Shown here piece after piece: positions 7,881 to 16,263 of a stretch of 20,025 nucleotides of DNA. Position numbers and translations under genes: made by a program. Each line of letters opens with the position of its first letter. The first letter of the stretch is position 1. The notes under the pieces are model-generated. The model was not told the origin of the DNA. It did no database searches and saw only the letters and a list, made by a program, of their open reading frames with translations. Origin of the DNA: a virus; IMG/VR virus record IMGVR_UViG_3300011013_000127, positions 1 to 20,025 of that record; one strand, 5' to 3'.

Positions 7881-10061
7881 CTAGTCCTCTTCTTTCTTGG
7901 CTCGCATGAAATCAAGTTCCATCTGTGCCTTCTGCTTATCTAGTTCCAGAGTCTGCTTCTTGACCTCTAAGTCCATTTGCTTACCCTGCATGTCTAACTG
8001 TTTACTCTGCATATCAAGCTGCTTTAACTGTAACTCAACCTGCTGTTCAGCTTGCGCTGCCTGCTGCTCAGCTTGCACTGCCTGCTGCTGGGCTTGCATC
8101 TGCTGTTGCTGCATCTGCATCTGTTGCTGCTGCTGTTGCTGCTCGTCAGGACTAGGCTCCTGCGCCTGCTCAATAACTTGACCCGTCACCATATAGCGAC
8201 TTGGATCTAAGTCGTTAGCTTTTGCCCAATCTTCTATGAGTGCATTGTAAGGCTCCACAATTCCCTGTGCAGCAAACTGCTGTAAGTTAGGCATTGCAAT
8301 CTGGGCAAACTCATTAAGCTGACGAACCCGATTAACTTTGTTAGGCTTACGTGCACTTCCCGCCTCAACACGGTAATCGTAGTCACGCACAACCCTGTCA
8401 AAGGCTTGCGTTTTAATTTGCTTTGTCCAAAGATAAGCAGCCGATGCACCCAATACCGGAAATACATCGTCGGCACTTAGCGTCCATTCAGCCGCCTCCA
8501 TCTCCTTCAAAGCACAATTGCTCAACCAGTCTTCAACCTGACTGCTCATATCATCAGGACGAATAGAAACATTCTGATTCCTGATTTCAGCCTCAGCAGC
8601 CGACCTGATTTGAGTTGGACCGGCAAGACCATAGATTAATTCTGTTAAGCCCGTTCTTTTATCAATCATGTCCAGAACTTGGCGTACCATGTTCCAGATC
8701 TCGACATTAAATTGGGGAGCATCAAGGAACGAAACAACGTCCTGAACGCTCTTCCCAAATATGTCACTAATTTCTATATGTGTATACGGACCTAAACCAG
8801 ATTTAATCTGATCTTGAATTTCGGCACCAGCAGCCTTGGCAATCGCCACATACGTTGTGCTTGAGGCAGCCACCTTGTCAGCAAGGAATGACATGCACCA
8901 GTTAACAAAACGTAGTTCACCAATCGCTGGTTTAATCAAGGATATCGGCCACACTTCCTTCGGTTTATCGTGGAAGTGAAGGCGTGAGAATGGCCAGCCA
9001 CCGTCCGTCCAAAACGGGATAGGCCATTGCACTTGCATAAAGGCTTCATCAAACGACTTCTTGTCTAAATCCCACGAAGGTAAATTTAGCGGGAAGGGGA
9101 CATCCTCAGACACAGCAAGGAAACAGAAGTCACCAAACTGCTCCCAATCGTACTTGCTCTGACCATCAGCACGATTTGCTAGCTTCAGACGATCCCCAAA
9201 CCCGCATTTTGTATAGACCTCCCAGTATTCGATCAGGTCAAATGTCTTGCCTGACTTCTTCTCACCGGATGAGGGACGACGGCCTTTAGCATAAGTCTCG
9301 CCCTGTGCAGCCTTGGAAGCGAGATTGCCGGATAGCTTGCCATCAAGGTTGTACTTCCGATCTACTCTCCAAACTGGATGACAGACACGACGAGCAACCC
9401 ATGTGATATCTTCCCAATACTCTGCATCTGGATCGACAACAAAGTCATCAACTGACACATAGTGGCTCTTGGGATAACGGATAGCCGAACCTTTAGGCTG
9501 ATGTATATCAGTCCACAAGAGTGACATACCCTTGATGATCGCTTCGGTAATTGCACGCCTCGCCTGAACCTTCTTGTCAGCTTCATGCTGCAACCAGTTC
9601 AGGTAATGCTCCTTGATACTAGAGTGCGTCCGCTTAATCTCGCGTATGAAACTTTCCTGCGTTAGAAAATGATCATAGCTTTGAGACATCATCTGGTCCG
9701 CAGGATTAATTCCTAACGCCTCAGGTGCTATATCAGGGCCAATCCGAGGCGTAACTTGTATCACTGGGTTGCGGTGGTATAGCACCGGCCCAAATAAAGC
9801 TACGGCCTCGAAGACCCTATTAACAGTCATCCTGAAGTTAGGCAACGCCCCCTGCGCCTCTTTATCAAGGAACCCACCCGGGGCTTTAGCATACTCGCCT
9901 TTCCACATCCAATCATGGGAGCCATCAAAAAACTTCATCGCCTCATCGGCGTAACGGCCAAACTTTTCCTGTTTGACTTTTTGGGCATCCTTGATCTTCT
10001 GCATCCACTGCGAACATATCGCCGCCATTGGGTGATTTGTGTCGTCCCAGCTTGGCATCAC
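7881..10061 (-). CDS. Portal protein (P22/T7-type)
   Basis: 726 residues, matching the roughly 725 of the P22 portal. The dodecameric portal forms the DNA channel at one capsid vertex and the platform for the terminase and tail adaptor. The first codon is GTG at 10061 directly followed by ATG at 10058; AGGGAAG upstream could serve either. The segment TGLTELIYGLAGPTQIRSAAEAEIRNQ (470-496) followed by SIRPDDMSSQVEDW is the typical portal stem/wing signature. The C-terminal 90 residues (from about 636) are nearly all Gln, Met, Ala, Lys and Leu and end in a run of seven-residue repeats (KQLDMQS, KQLDMQG, KQMDLEV), consistent with the long helical barrel of P22-type portals. It sits downstream of the large terminase with one small gene between. 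Confidence 0.88.
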   Translation of the reverse strand: MMPSWDDTNHPMAAICSQWMQKIKDAQKVKQEKFGRYADEAMKFFDGSHDWMWKGEYAKAPGGFLDKEAQGALPNFRMTVNRVFEAVALFGPVLYHRNPVIQVTPRIGPDIAPEALGINPADQMMSQSYDHFLTQESFIREIKRTHSSIKEHYLNWLQHEADKKVQARRAITEAIIKGMSLLWTDIHQPKGSAIRYPKSHYVSVDDFVVDPDAEYWEDITWVARRVCHPVWRVDRKYNLDGKLSGNLASKAAQGETYAKGRRPSSGEKKSGKTFDLIEYWEVYTKCGFGDRLKLANRADGQSKYDWEQFGDFCFLAVSEDVPFPLNLPSWDLDKKSFDEAFMQVQWPIPFWTDGGWPFSRLHFHDKPKEVWPISLIKPAIGELRFVNWCMSFLADKVAASSTTYVAIAKAAGAEIQDQIKSGLGPYTHIEISDIFGKSVQDVVSFLDAPQFNVEIWNMVRQVLDMIDKRTGLTELIYGLAGPTQIRSAAEAEIRNQNVSIRPDDMSSQVEDWLSNCALKEMEAAEWTLSADDVFPVLGASAAYLWTKQIKTQAFDRVVRDYDYRVEAGSARKPNKVNRVRQLNEFAQIAMPNLQQFAAQGIVEPYNALIEDWAKANDLDPSRYMVTGQVIEQAQEPSPDEQQQQQQQMQMQQQQMQAQQQAVQAEQQAAQAEQQVELQLKQLDMQSKQLDMQGKQMDLEVKKQTLELDKQKAQMELDFMRAKKEED

Positions 10062-10077
10062 TTACTTCCCTATGAAA

Positions 10078-10599
10078 TTAACCAACAGGTTGGCTTGTTG
10101 CTTCACCAATCTTTATCTCAAGCCATTTTCGCTTAGGATTGCCTTTGAATTCAATTCCAAGTTCTATGGCTCGCTCTCGAAGCCCTGAATAAGTTTCCTC
10201 AACTGTCTCAGATTCAGGCTCTTCTGGAATATTTACAATAGCCGCAATCTTGTTTTCAGGCGCAGGGCCGGTTCCCTCCAGTGCCTCAAGACGCTCCATG
10301 ACGTTGCGACGCTCTTCTAGTTCTGCCTTGTAGAACTCCGTGAAGTCCCAAGCACCATTCTCACGCTGATCAGCGTTAAGTTGTAGCTTGGGGTCAGCAA
10401 TATGGCGGACAGCATCAAAGTGCCCCCCCTCTGCTGTACGGACGACCACGTTTCGACCTGAGCGCGATATACGCAACACAAAGCCGATCCGTGGCTCCGT
10501 ACCTTCTCGTGTCCCTGTAGTATAGAATTCCACCGGGGTTCCAACACGCACTGATGGCATGTTAAAACTTTGGATTTCTTCTAGGGTAGGTACGTTCAT
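10078..10599 (-). CDS. 173-aa protein between terminase and portal, with C-terminal HeH/SAP-like motif
   Basis: ATG at 10599 lies two bases from the terminase stop and follows GGGAGATTAATA, a good ribosome-binding site. Residues 16-85 look like a small beta barrel (VRVGTPVEFYTTG..EGTEPRIGFVLRISRSGRNVVVRTAEGG.FDAVRHIADPKL, then GAWDF). A linker rich in Glu/Pro follows (about 112-138). The end, YSGLRERAIELGIEFKGNPKRKWLEIKIGE (about 140-168), fits the short helix-extended loop-helix (HeH/LEM/SAP-like) pattern found in phage DNA-associated proteins, LR..A.ELGI.f.GN..R..L...I. A DNA- or nucleoprotein-contacting packaging accessory role is inferred from this and the position; it is not established. 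Confidence 0.65.
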   Translation of the reverse strand: MNVPTLEEIQSFNMPSVRVGTPVEFYTTGTREGTEPRIGFVLRISRSGRNVVVRTAEGGHFDAVRHIADPKLQLNADQRENGAWDFTEFYKAELEERRNVMERLEALEGTGPAPENKIAAIVNIPEEPESETVEETYSGLRERAIELGIEFKGNPKRKWLEIKIGEATSQPVG

Positions 10600-10601
10600 T
10601 A

Positions 10602-12332
10602 TTAATCTCCCGAGGGGCCTAAGTTAATATAAGAGCGGAAACCATCTCCGCTCTGTATCTTCGCATTTATATCTCGTTGTCTCGACCTGCGTGCACGCTC
10701 CCGCAATATCTTACCAACACGAGATGCATCTTTCTGTAACTTCTTTGGTTTTATATACCGCAATCCATGAGCAGCCGCATACTCACAAGTCTCAATGGCA
10801 TGGCAGTTACCACGACGATTGCCGTCATCGGTAACAAACCCGTTAATAACCTTCTTCTTAAAACGGTAGAACTCTCGGATAAGGTTAGGGCACTTAACAA
10901 TACTAACCAACATCTTTGGTGTTCCTGAGTCACGAACGTGCAGCCAGTCCCTTAGCCTCATTTCACGACCCTTAATGTCATCGCTACCGGCACGAAAGTT
11001 ACTCCCCGTCTCGACACTTCGCACGCCCCTGTCCTCTAGTTCCTGACTATATTGTATTCGAGGCAAAACACCACTACCGATTTCCCGTATCCGTCCACCG
11101 TGAGCATCAATTATAAACGACTGGAACACTCTCCCCCGGGTTTTAAACTCCACAGCCTCAGCAAATTGTCGAGCGTTACACTGTTGCAAGTATAACTCGT
11201 CGTAACAAATAACATAGTCACCATATGTCTCCGGGGGTACTCCCCAGAAAGTTACAGCACAAACGCTATGCCCCGGATCAACTACCATGTAGCGACACCA
11301 ATCCTCTGGGGGTTCTCCTTGGTTATCCGCAAGGACCTTTTGCACTGCGGTGCGTGGGTCTTCAAAACGGATAGCATTATGCACATCCTTTGAGAAAGTC
11401 GGGTACATAAGTACGCTGTCCGTAACCATCTCACCGAGAGCACGCTTCCGGTACTCATCCTCACCCTTCTTACGCCAACGCTTAATATTCTCCTGCTTGA
11501 CCTGCTCTGGCATAAATGGGTTGTCAAAGATAGTTGCACGGATGACTACCGTACTTGGCTTCTCTAGATTCTTCTCATCATCTGCACGCTCATTAAGATT
11601 GATGATGGCATCATTTTTAGCGTGTGGCAAAGCAGACCACCTTAGCTTTCCGTCCCGCATAGATAGACGAGCAATCATTTCGTCGTACCATTCAGGACGT
11701 TCGAGATCTTCATCAATATGCACTAAGTCAGCTTGGAAACCCTGAGCAGGCTCCCCCTTAGAACCCATGGCATATATAGTCCATCCGTTCTTTAGTTCAC
11801 ACATTTCAAATACATTCTGGGCACGCTTCTTCCATGCCCACTTCTTAACCATTCTCTCTGGAACCAGCGGAGGAGCAGGTCGAGTAGTTTTCTTACGCTT
11901 CCAATCACCCTCAATCCAAGGCTTCCAAGAACGCCACTCCCCTGTTTCCCTGTCTTTGATAATCTTAAAAGCACCCGGTCTAAACAGGTACTTATGAATT
12001 GTTCTTCCGATGTGCCCCTCGTCCATCCCAAGACACACTAGAACTCCGTTTTCTTTTGGATATTTGTCGTAAGGATCTTGCCCAGTCACAGCACGAGCAT
12101 CTTCCACAAATGCGCACAGACTCTTGCCCACTTGGTTTCCTGCCTGTATCAGGCACTCTTTGGACATGCATGAATGAAACCTCTCTTGAAAGGGCAGGGG
12201 TTCATAGAGACGCAGGGCTTCCACCCGGCGTCGAGCACGCTCGGCATGTAGCGCACGCAACTCCGACTTCTGGTGCTCAGTGGCATGCTGGTTGTAGACC
12301 GCATCCGGGATGTTAGTCGAGTTGTCCTGCAT
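10602..12332 (-). CDS. Terminase large subunit (DNA-packaging ATPase/nuclease)
   Basis: 576 residues. The ATPase part carries a deviant Walker A GNQVGKS at 65-71 after QAGNQ, and Walker B LVHIDED at 203-209 with the catalytic acidic pair. The C-terminal RNase H-like nuclease has VVDPGH at 350-355 (Asp352), FIIDAHGG at 406-413 (Asp409) and CHAIETCEYAAAHGL at 510-524, where a glutamate occupies the area of the usual third Asp. The enzyme pumps DNA through the portal and cuts concatemers. ATG at 12332 follows GGAAGAGGTAG and overlaps the zinc-ribbon gene by 20 bases. The C-terminal tail is strongly basic (RERARRSRQRD). Its neighbours (portal downstream) support the call. Confidence 0.93.
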   Translation of the reverse strand: MQDNSTNIPDAVYNQHATEHQKSELRALHAERARRRVEALRLYEPLPFQERFHSCMSKECLIQAGNQVGKSLCAFVEDARAVTGQDPYDKYPKENGVLVCLGMDEGHIGRTIHKYLFRPGAFKIIKDRETGEWRSWKPWIEGDWKRKKTTRPAPPLVPERMVKKWAWKKRAQNVFEMCELKNGWTIYAMGSKGEPAQGFQADLVHIDEDLERPEWYDEMIARLSMRDGKLRWSALPHAKNDAIINLNERADDEKNLEKPSTVVIRATIFDNPFMPEQVKQENIKRWRKKGEDEYRKRALGEMVTDSVLMYPTFSKDVHNAIRFEDPRTAVQKVLADNQGEPPEDWCRYMVVDPGHSVCAVTFWGVPPETYGDYVICYDELYLQQCNARQFAEAVEFKTRGRVFQSFIIDAHGGRIREIGSGVLPRIQYSQELEDRGVRSVETGSNFRAGSDDIKGREMRLRDWLHVRDSGTPKMLVSIVKCPNLIREFYRFKKKVINGFVTDDGNRRGNCHAIETCEYAAAHGLRYIKPKKLQKDASRVGKILRERARRSRQRDINAKIQSGDGFRSYINLGPSGD

Positions 12333-12846
12333 CTACCTCTTCCGAAACTTCCACGTTCTCTATAGGTACTTCCAGCAATAACGCTCTTGCTGTCTTCTGG
12401 ATCTCTAGATCCAACTCTTCATCGGTAATTTCTTCAAGGCTACGTTGTGCAGCACCTGAGTCTGATACCTTTACATTTAACTGTAACACCATGTTCAACA
12501 TCTTCTGCCGGGTAGCACTGCCCGGTTCGGTACTTAAGTAGTTTCCAAGGAAGTGCTGTGCAAATCCAATGGAGCCACCGAAGGCAGAAATTATATGCTG
12601 AAACGTCTCTGCCATGTGCGGTATATTACTTCCGCCTGACACTAATTCATCAAGAACCTTAATGCCATTCGTCTCAAGTTTCTTAATGCGTTCATCAATC
12701 TTCTTGTCTTCTTTTGCCTTATGCTGTTCAGCACGGCACATCTTGCAGACCATCTTATAGCCTGCTTCTTTTGTACGATCTTTGTGGAAATAATCATCCG
12801 TCAAAGGAAAATCCACAAAACACTTTTGACATTCTCTGGTTGCCAT
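12313..12846 (-). CDS. Zinc-ribbon protein in the small-terminase position
   Basis: 177 residues; ATG at 12846 follows ATGAGGTAAGT. The N-terminus has two CxxC pairs, CQKC (6-9) and CKMC (34-37), spaced like a small zinc ribbon, with the pattern ...DYFHKDRTKEAGYKMVCKMCR often seen in phage-encoded zinc-binding proteins. A Lys/Glu-rich helix follows (41-65), then a helical domain (75-125) and an acidic C-terminus (about 138-177). It overlaps the large terminase start by 20 bases and is the first gene after the capsid terminator. From position and a possible DNA-binding head I propose a small-terminase-like role; there is no sequence proof, and a transcription or other packaging factor is equally possible. 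Confidence 0.7.
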   Translation of the reverse strand: MATRECQKCFVDFPLTDDYFHKDRTKEAGYKMVCKMCRAEQHKAKEDKKIDERIKKLETNGIKVLDELVSGGSNIPHMAETFQHIISAFGGSIGFAQHFLGNYLSTEPGSATRQKMLNMVLQLNVKVSDSGAAQRSLEEITDEELDLEIQKTARALLLEVPIENVEVSEEVDAGQLD

Positions 12847-12856
12847 ACTTACCTCA

Positions 12857-12902
12857 TAAAAAAAGGGTGTCGTCGGAACGACTGGCGACCCGACGACACC
12901 CT
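12857..12902 (-). terminator. Rho-independent terminator after the capsid block
   Basis: A perfect 13-bp inverted repeat, 12864-12876 against 12890-12902 (GGGTGTCGTCGG arm), has a 13-nt loop and on the minus strand is followed directly by a run of T (A run 12858-12864 on the plus strand). It lies 27 bases beyond the stop of the decoration-like gene and 11 bases before the ATG of the zinc-ribbon gene, so it separates capsid from terminase expression. Confidence 0.9.
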
Positions 12903-12929
12903 GACTACCAAATTACTTTGGCTTACTCT

Positions 12930-13505
12930 CTAGTGACGAACACATGCAGAGACAAGAATCTCGTCTGAGCCGTCCGACGTCTGGAGAGCACGAGCAATAG
13001 CATTAACACCATCAATGGCGTCAGCTGATGCACCGATTTCAGCGGCTTCGCCGGAAGCAGCGGAGACAAGGATGTCGCCAACTGCAACTGTACCAGACCC
13101 TGAATTGGTTGTTACCTTACAAGGACCTTCGAGGATAACCCAGAAGAGTTCTTTGTCAGCAACAGTGCTCGTTAAATACTGGTCACCGATACCGGCCCAT
13201 TCAGCTACACCGCCTGATTGAGCCGTTATTCGACCCAAAGCGATACGACTGTTGGATGTACCGATATCAAACTTCAAGACCTTCTTGGCAGCAGTTAAAG
13301 CCGAACCTTTTGAGTTTCGGCAAATGACAGCTTTAATCTGTCGGCCACCTAAACGGGACTTGGAGCCACGAATGCTCGACGCGCTAACATCGACATCAGG
13401 CAATTCAAAAATCTGTCCTTCCCAATGGGAATTGATTTCGTTGCCGTCGTCGTCTGTACCCTTAAGGGTCTCGCCAAGCATGAAGGGAGGATCAACGTAT
13501 TTCAT
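12930..13505 (-). CDS. Putative capsid decoration / head-associated protein (191 aa)
   Basis: It follows the major capsid gene by 27 bases; ATG at 13505 has AAGGAAGAAAACG upstream. The sequence is rich in short beta strands, Gly, Ala and Ser. The second half, FWVILEGPCKVTTNSGSGTVAVGDILVSAASGEAAEI...AIARALQTSDGSDEILVSACV, resembles small capsid-surface proteins of the DUF2190-like type, in which a GP..V......GD.L......G pattern recurs. The position directly after the capsid gene and before the terminator suits a stoichiometric head protein. The family name is my inference from pattern; function in capsid decoration is likely but unproven. Confidence 0.6.
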   Translation of the reverse strand: MKYVDPPFMLGETLKGTDDDGNEINSHWEGQIFELPDVDVSASSIRGSKSRLGGRQIKAVICRNSKGSALTAAKKVLKFDIGTSNSRIALGRITAQSGGVAEWAGIGDQYLTSTVADKELFWVILEGPCKVTTNSGSGTVAVGDILVSAASGEAAEIGASADAIDGVNAIARALQTSDGSDEILVSACVRH

Positions 13506-13532
13506 CGTTTTCTTCCTTTCTTAAAAAACACC

Positions 13533-14663
13533 TTAAGCCAATGCAGCCAACTTAAAGAAGTTGCGCGGGCTTGAGAACTTAAGGTTAGACAACGTACTTA
13601 CAACAGCATTGAACGACTGGCTATGGATATCATAATCAGGACCTTCACTACGAAGGAGACTATCATCCATGGACTTCAGTTCCATGTTGTCATAGTTAAT
13701 ACCGTATCCAACACCAGTTGGTACGCCACTTTCCCAGCTAACTTCAACACCGTCGAAGTTAAGAACATTCTTGAATCCAAGTGCACGCAAGCTGTGTTCA
13801 CTTGAAATCTGGATACGTTCTTTATCGTCGATCAGGTTGAGCAAGTCTGTGTACAGGTCACGAGCCAAAAAGATGTTCGTGATCTGACCATTCTTGCTGG
13901 TGTTACGCTGAGCATTGATAATAGCATAACGCATGGCTTCGTCACCCTGAGCAGCGAACGTATCAGCCGAACCACTAAAAGCGGTTGAGGTGTAGTTCAC
14001 AATCAGTGGTGTCCAATAGTCATACTCGCTATCAGCAATACCATCTGGCCATATGGCACCAGATTCGTTTTCTCCACCAGCGTTACCAAGAGCGGTCGAA
14101 AGACCACCATAGGTATCACTTGCGTAACCAACCTTATCAGCTGCATTAGCTGTTCGCTGGGCACCAGTAGAGATATTCACCGTACCATTGACAGCGAACA
14201 TTGATTCAAGGCCATGCCATGATTGTTCGTTGCCAGAAGCACTACCATCAATGTAGTACTCAGTACCGAGAACCTGAGTGATGGAAGTTTCGAGGCGATC
14301 TACGAAATTCTCGAAGACCTTCACGACACCTTCCGGGCCACGATTGGAGCGGAATTCACGGTAATACATGGAGTCCGTAGCTTGATAGCCACGATATTCC
14401 ACATGAGCCGTTTTCCACAGGTTACGACGTGCGAAGTTACGCTGGGTTTCCCCAGTGTTTCCTTCGACTTTGTGAAGACGGAACTGGACTGGCCAGTCAA
14501 AGCCTTCACCGGAGTTGTTGTAGTTGACCCGACCTGCGGCCTCTAGCAACGCACCCATTTGATAGTTTCGGAGCATGGACTCTTCGACTTCACGGATGTG
14601 TTTAGCTAGCGTAGTAGCTGCGGTTCGGGAAAAGGCTACAGGATTGAAACCCTTATATGCCAT
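13533..14663 (-). CDS. Major capsid protein (HK97-like fold expected)
   Basis: 376 residues, with an AAAGG-containing ribosome-binding site in the short gap after the scaffold gene. The N-terminal 25 residues are helical (FSRTAATTLAKHIREVEESMLRNYQMGALLEAAG), followed by the long beta-hairpin-like region (YNNSGEGFDWPVQFRLHKVEGNTGETQRNFARRNLWKTAHVEYRGYQATDSMY), an alpha-helical spine (EGVVKVFENFVDRLETSITQVLGTEYY), and a C-terminal beta region ending SPRNFFKLAALA. Length, preceding scaffold gene and following decoration-like gene support the call. I see no clear protease gene or N-terminal delta domain, consistent with a separately encoded scaffold as in P22 and T7. Confidence 0.85.
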   Translation of the reverse strand: MAYKGFNPVAFSRTAATTLAKHIREVEESMLRNYQMGALLEAAGRVNYNNSGEGFDWPVQFRLHKVEGNTGETQRNFARRNLWKTAHVEYRGYQATDSMYYREFRSNRGPEGVVKVFENFVDRLETSITQVLGTEYYIDGSASGNEQSWHGLESMFAVNGTVNISTGAQRTANAADKVGYASDTYGGLSTALGNAGGENESGAIWPDGIADSEYDYWTPLIVNYTSTAFSGSADTFAAQGDEAMRYAIINAQRNTSKNGQITNIFLARDLYTDLLNLIDDKERIQISSEHSLRALGFKNVLNFDGVEVSWESGVPTGVGYGINYDNMELKSMDDSLLRSEGPDYDIHSQSFNAVVSTLSNLKFSSPRNFFKLAALA

Positions 14664-14688
14664 TTTCTCAACCTTTCTCTTTTAAAGC

Positions 14689-15879
14689 CTAAAACATACC
14701 GTCCGCAAACGCCTGTTGGCGCAACTTATCACCAGCGGACAAATGCTGGTTTTGCGAACCTAGTTGGTCAGAGGTTGGAACACTTCCTCCAGCAGGTGCA
14801 ATATACCCAGCAGTTGCCTGCGGGGCCGGTTGCGTCTGTTGTTGGTAATGCTCCACATTGCGTTGGTAGTTCTGCTGTTGAGCCTGCGCCACATCGTTAC
14901 TCTGACTGAGTTCCGTTGCAGCAAGGTCACCAGCATACATCCGTGTAGCCAACGTCCACAATGTATTGGGGTCTTCTATTCCGACATTACGGAAGTAGTT
15001 AACATAGTTTGTAACAGCACGACCCTGTTGAGTCATCACCTGTTGGCCATTCGCATCGGCCAGCAATTGGTTGGTACGAGGATCTTTCTCGTATAACCAA
15101 TCCGCATTACGAGTCATGATATCTTCAACATTGTATTGCTTTTCGACTTCCTGCTGCCTGCCTACGGCGTCTTCAACTACCTTGCCATATCTATCCTGAA
15201 ACAGCCTGTCAAATTCTTGTTCGATAACCTGAGGAAGGACTTCCTGTGGGCGACGTATAATCTTCTCGGCCCAGTCCTCCATGTAATGCACGTACTCCTG
15301 AGAGGCATTACGCAATGCAACCGGGGCGCCCTCTTTCCAGTCGGTGTAGATTTCACCTGTAGCGGCATCAACCTTTTGCTCTCTCCACCTCTCTAGATTC
15401 TGGAAGTCTACTTCTGGCGGACTCCACCAATGAGAGGGCGTGGCAATGGTTTCTTCTGCTGCGGGTTGCTGCTGCTGGTATGCCTGATATTCCTGCCACT
15501 GCTGCGAGGACACGAGGTCATTGTACTGCCGCCCGGAATCTATTAGCTGCTCGTTCTGCTGAGCATACTGTTGATTCTGTTGATAATAATCAGCCCACTG
15601 TTGATTCTGATCCTGAAGCTGTTGATACCCTTGCAGTAGGCGGGATTGTGCGTCCGCCTCGCTTTGAACATCAGTGAACCCTAGATTTGATATCTGGTCT
15701 GATAGTGTAGGGTAATATGGCTCTGGCTGCCCCTGATCCACCTCTCCGGTGAATGTCTCAGTAGGTTCTACTACTGGCTCGGGCGATCCTGCGAATGATT
15801 CAGTGCCGACACCTTCAAAAGACGATTCCGTGTCCTGTACTTCTCCGACTACTTCTTCAGTAGTTACGTCTGATGACAT
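14689..15879 (-). CDS. Capsid scaffolding protein
   Basis: 396 residues; ATG at 15879 has GGAGA eight bases upstream. The N-terminal 60 residues are acidic and rich in Glu, Thr and Ser. A Gln/Tyr-rich helical stretch follows (about 80-145, with QQLQDQNQQWADYYQQNQQYAQQNEQ), then a longer helical centre (160-300) and a disordered Gln/Pro/Ala C-terminus ending in a short basic helix (SAGDKLRQQAFADGMF, 381-396), the usual place for the coat-binding segment of scaffolds. It lies directly upstream of the capsid gene, the typical scaffold-coat order. Scaffolds guide procapsid assembly and leave before or during packaging. Confidence 0.8.
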   Translation of the reverse strand: MSSDVTTEEVVGEVQDTESSFEGVGTESFAGSPEPVVEPTETFTGEVDQGQPEPYYPTLSDQISNLGFTDVQSEADAQSRLLQGYQQLQDQNQQWADYYQQNQQYAQQNEQLIDSGRQYNDLVSSQQWQEYQAYQQQQPAAEETIATPSHWWSPPEVDFQNLERWREQKVDAATGEIYTDWKEGAPVALRNASQEYVHYMEDWAEKIIRRPQEVLPQVIEQEFDRLFQDRYGKVVEDAVGRQQEVEKQYNVEDIMTRNADWLYEKDPRTNQLLADANGQQVMTQQGRAVTNYVNYFRNVGIEDPNTLWTLATRMYAGDLAATELSQSNDVAQAQQQNYQRNVEHYQQQTQPAPQATAGYIAPAGGSVPTSDQLGSQNQHLSAGDKLRQQAFADGMF

Positions 15880-15924
15880 TAATATTCTCCATGTCGTTAA
15901 GCATTATCAAAGTATTCCATGCAA

Positions 15925-15955
15925 GTGTATTGCTGTATCCATTGCAGCACAACAC
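15925..15955 (-). promoter_or_regulatory. Weak hairpin between the 61-aa gene and scaffold
   Basis: On the minus strand GTGT..TGCTG pairs with CAGCA..ACAC (4 + 5 bp with a 2 x 2 internal loop and a 9-nt loop), starting right at the stop of the 61-aa gene. There is no T run after it, so it is not an intrinsic terminator; it could be an mRNA processing or stability element. The remainder of 15880-15954 holds only the scaffold ribosome-binding site. Confidence 0.3.
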
Positions 15956-16140
15956 TATGCCTTTTTGATTGGCTTAGGTTTTTTCCACCAGAAGAGCATG
16001 TGGCCTATAAATTTCACTAAACCAACTTCCGTGTAACCAAGATCACGTGCATGTTTACGCAAGCGAACACAGTCTTCACAGCATCGCATGCGAATCATAA
16101 TCCGGTATTTTGTATTTGGTCTGATGAAGCGAGACTTCAT
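15955..16140 (-). CDS. Small basic Cys-containing protein (61 aa)
   Basis: I chose ATG at 16140 because AGGAGATATTT stands directly upstream; the longer in-frame start at 16239 would add 33 residues with no ribosome-binding site and run through the divergent promoter area. The product MKSRFIRPNTKYRIMIRMRCCEDCVRLRKH... is very basic, has CCxxC at 20-24, and a hydrophobic aromatic patch LVKFIGHMLFWW (41-52) before a Lys-rich end. It could be a tiny metal-binding or membrane-associated protein; no family is recognised. It is the first minus-strand gene of the capsid transcription block. Confidence 0.55.
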   Translation of the reverse strand: MKSRFIRPNTKYRIMIRMRCCEDCVRLRKHARDLGYTEVGLVKFIGHMLFWWKKPKPIKKA

Positions 16141-16150
16141 AAATATCTCC

Positions 16151-16208
16151 TGTGTATATGGGTAATCGTACACAAGATACACCCGGGATTGAAACAGCAA
16201 TATACACA
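16151..16208. repeat. 9-bp inverted repeat in the divergent intergenic region
   Basis: TGTGTATAT at 16151-16159 is matched by ATATACACA at 16200-16208, a perfect 9-bp inverted repeat separated by 40 bp, with a further TACACA copy at 16169-16174. On the minus-strand transcript the second arm ends one base from the AGGAGA ribosome-binding site of the 61-aa gene. It may be an operator pair for the divergent genes or an mRNA hairpin; both are inference. Confidence 0.4.
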
Positions 16209-16229
16209 GTTCCATAAAAAAATCATAAT
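16201..16229 (+). promoter_or_regulatory. Candidate sigma70-type promoter for the plus-strand pair
   Basis: TATACA (16201-16206, four of six to TTGACA) and CATAAT (16224-16229, five of six to TATAAT) are separated by 17 bp, about 35 bp upstream of the ATG at 16264. No other better match is seen in the 123-bp gap. Confidence 0.35.
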
Positions 16230-16263
16230 GCACTAGCACGCATTAAACAGAAAGGACAACAAA

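Noticed and set aside
7897-8181. Plus-strand Cys-rich frame
   Set aside because: It is the antisense of the Gln-rich portal tail (CAG/CAA reading as Cys codons).
16141-16239. Longer N-terminus for the 61-aa protein
   Set aside because: No ribosome-binding site at 16239, while AGGAGA stands correctly before the ATG at 16140.
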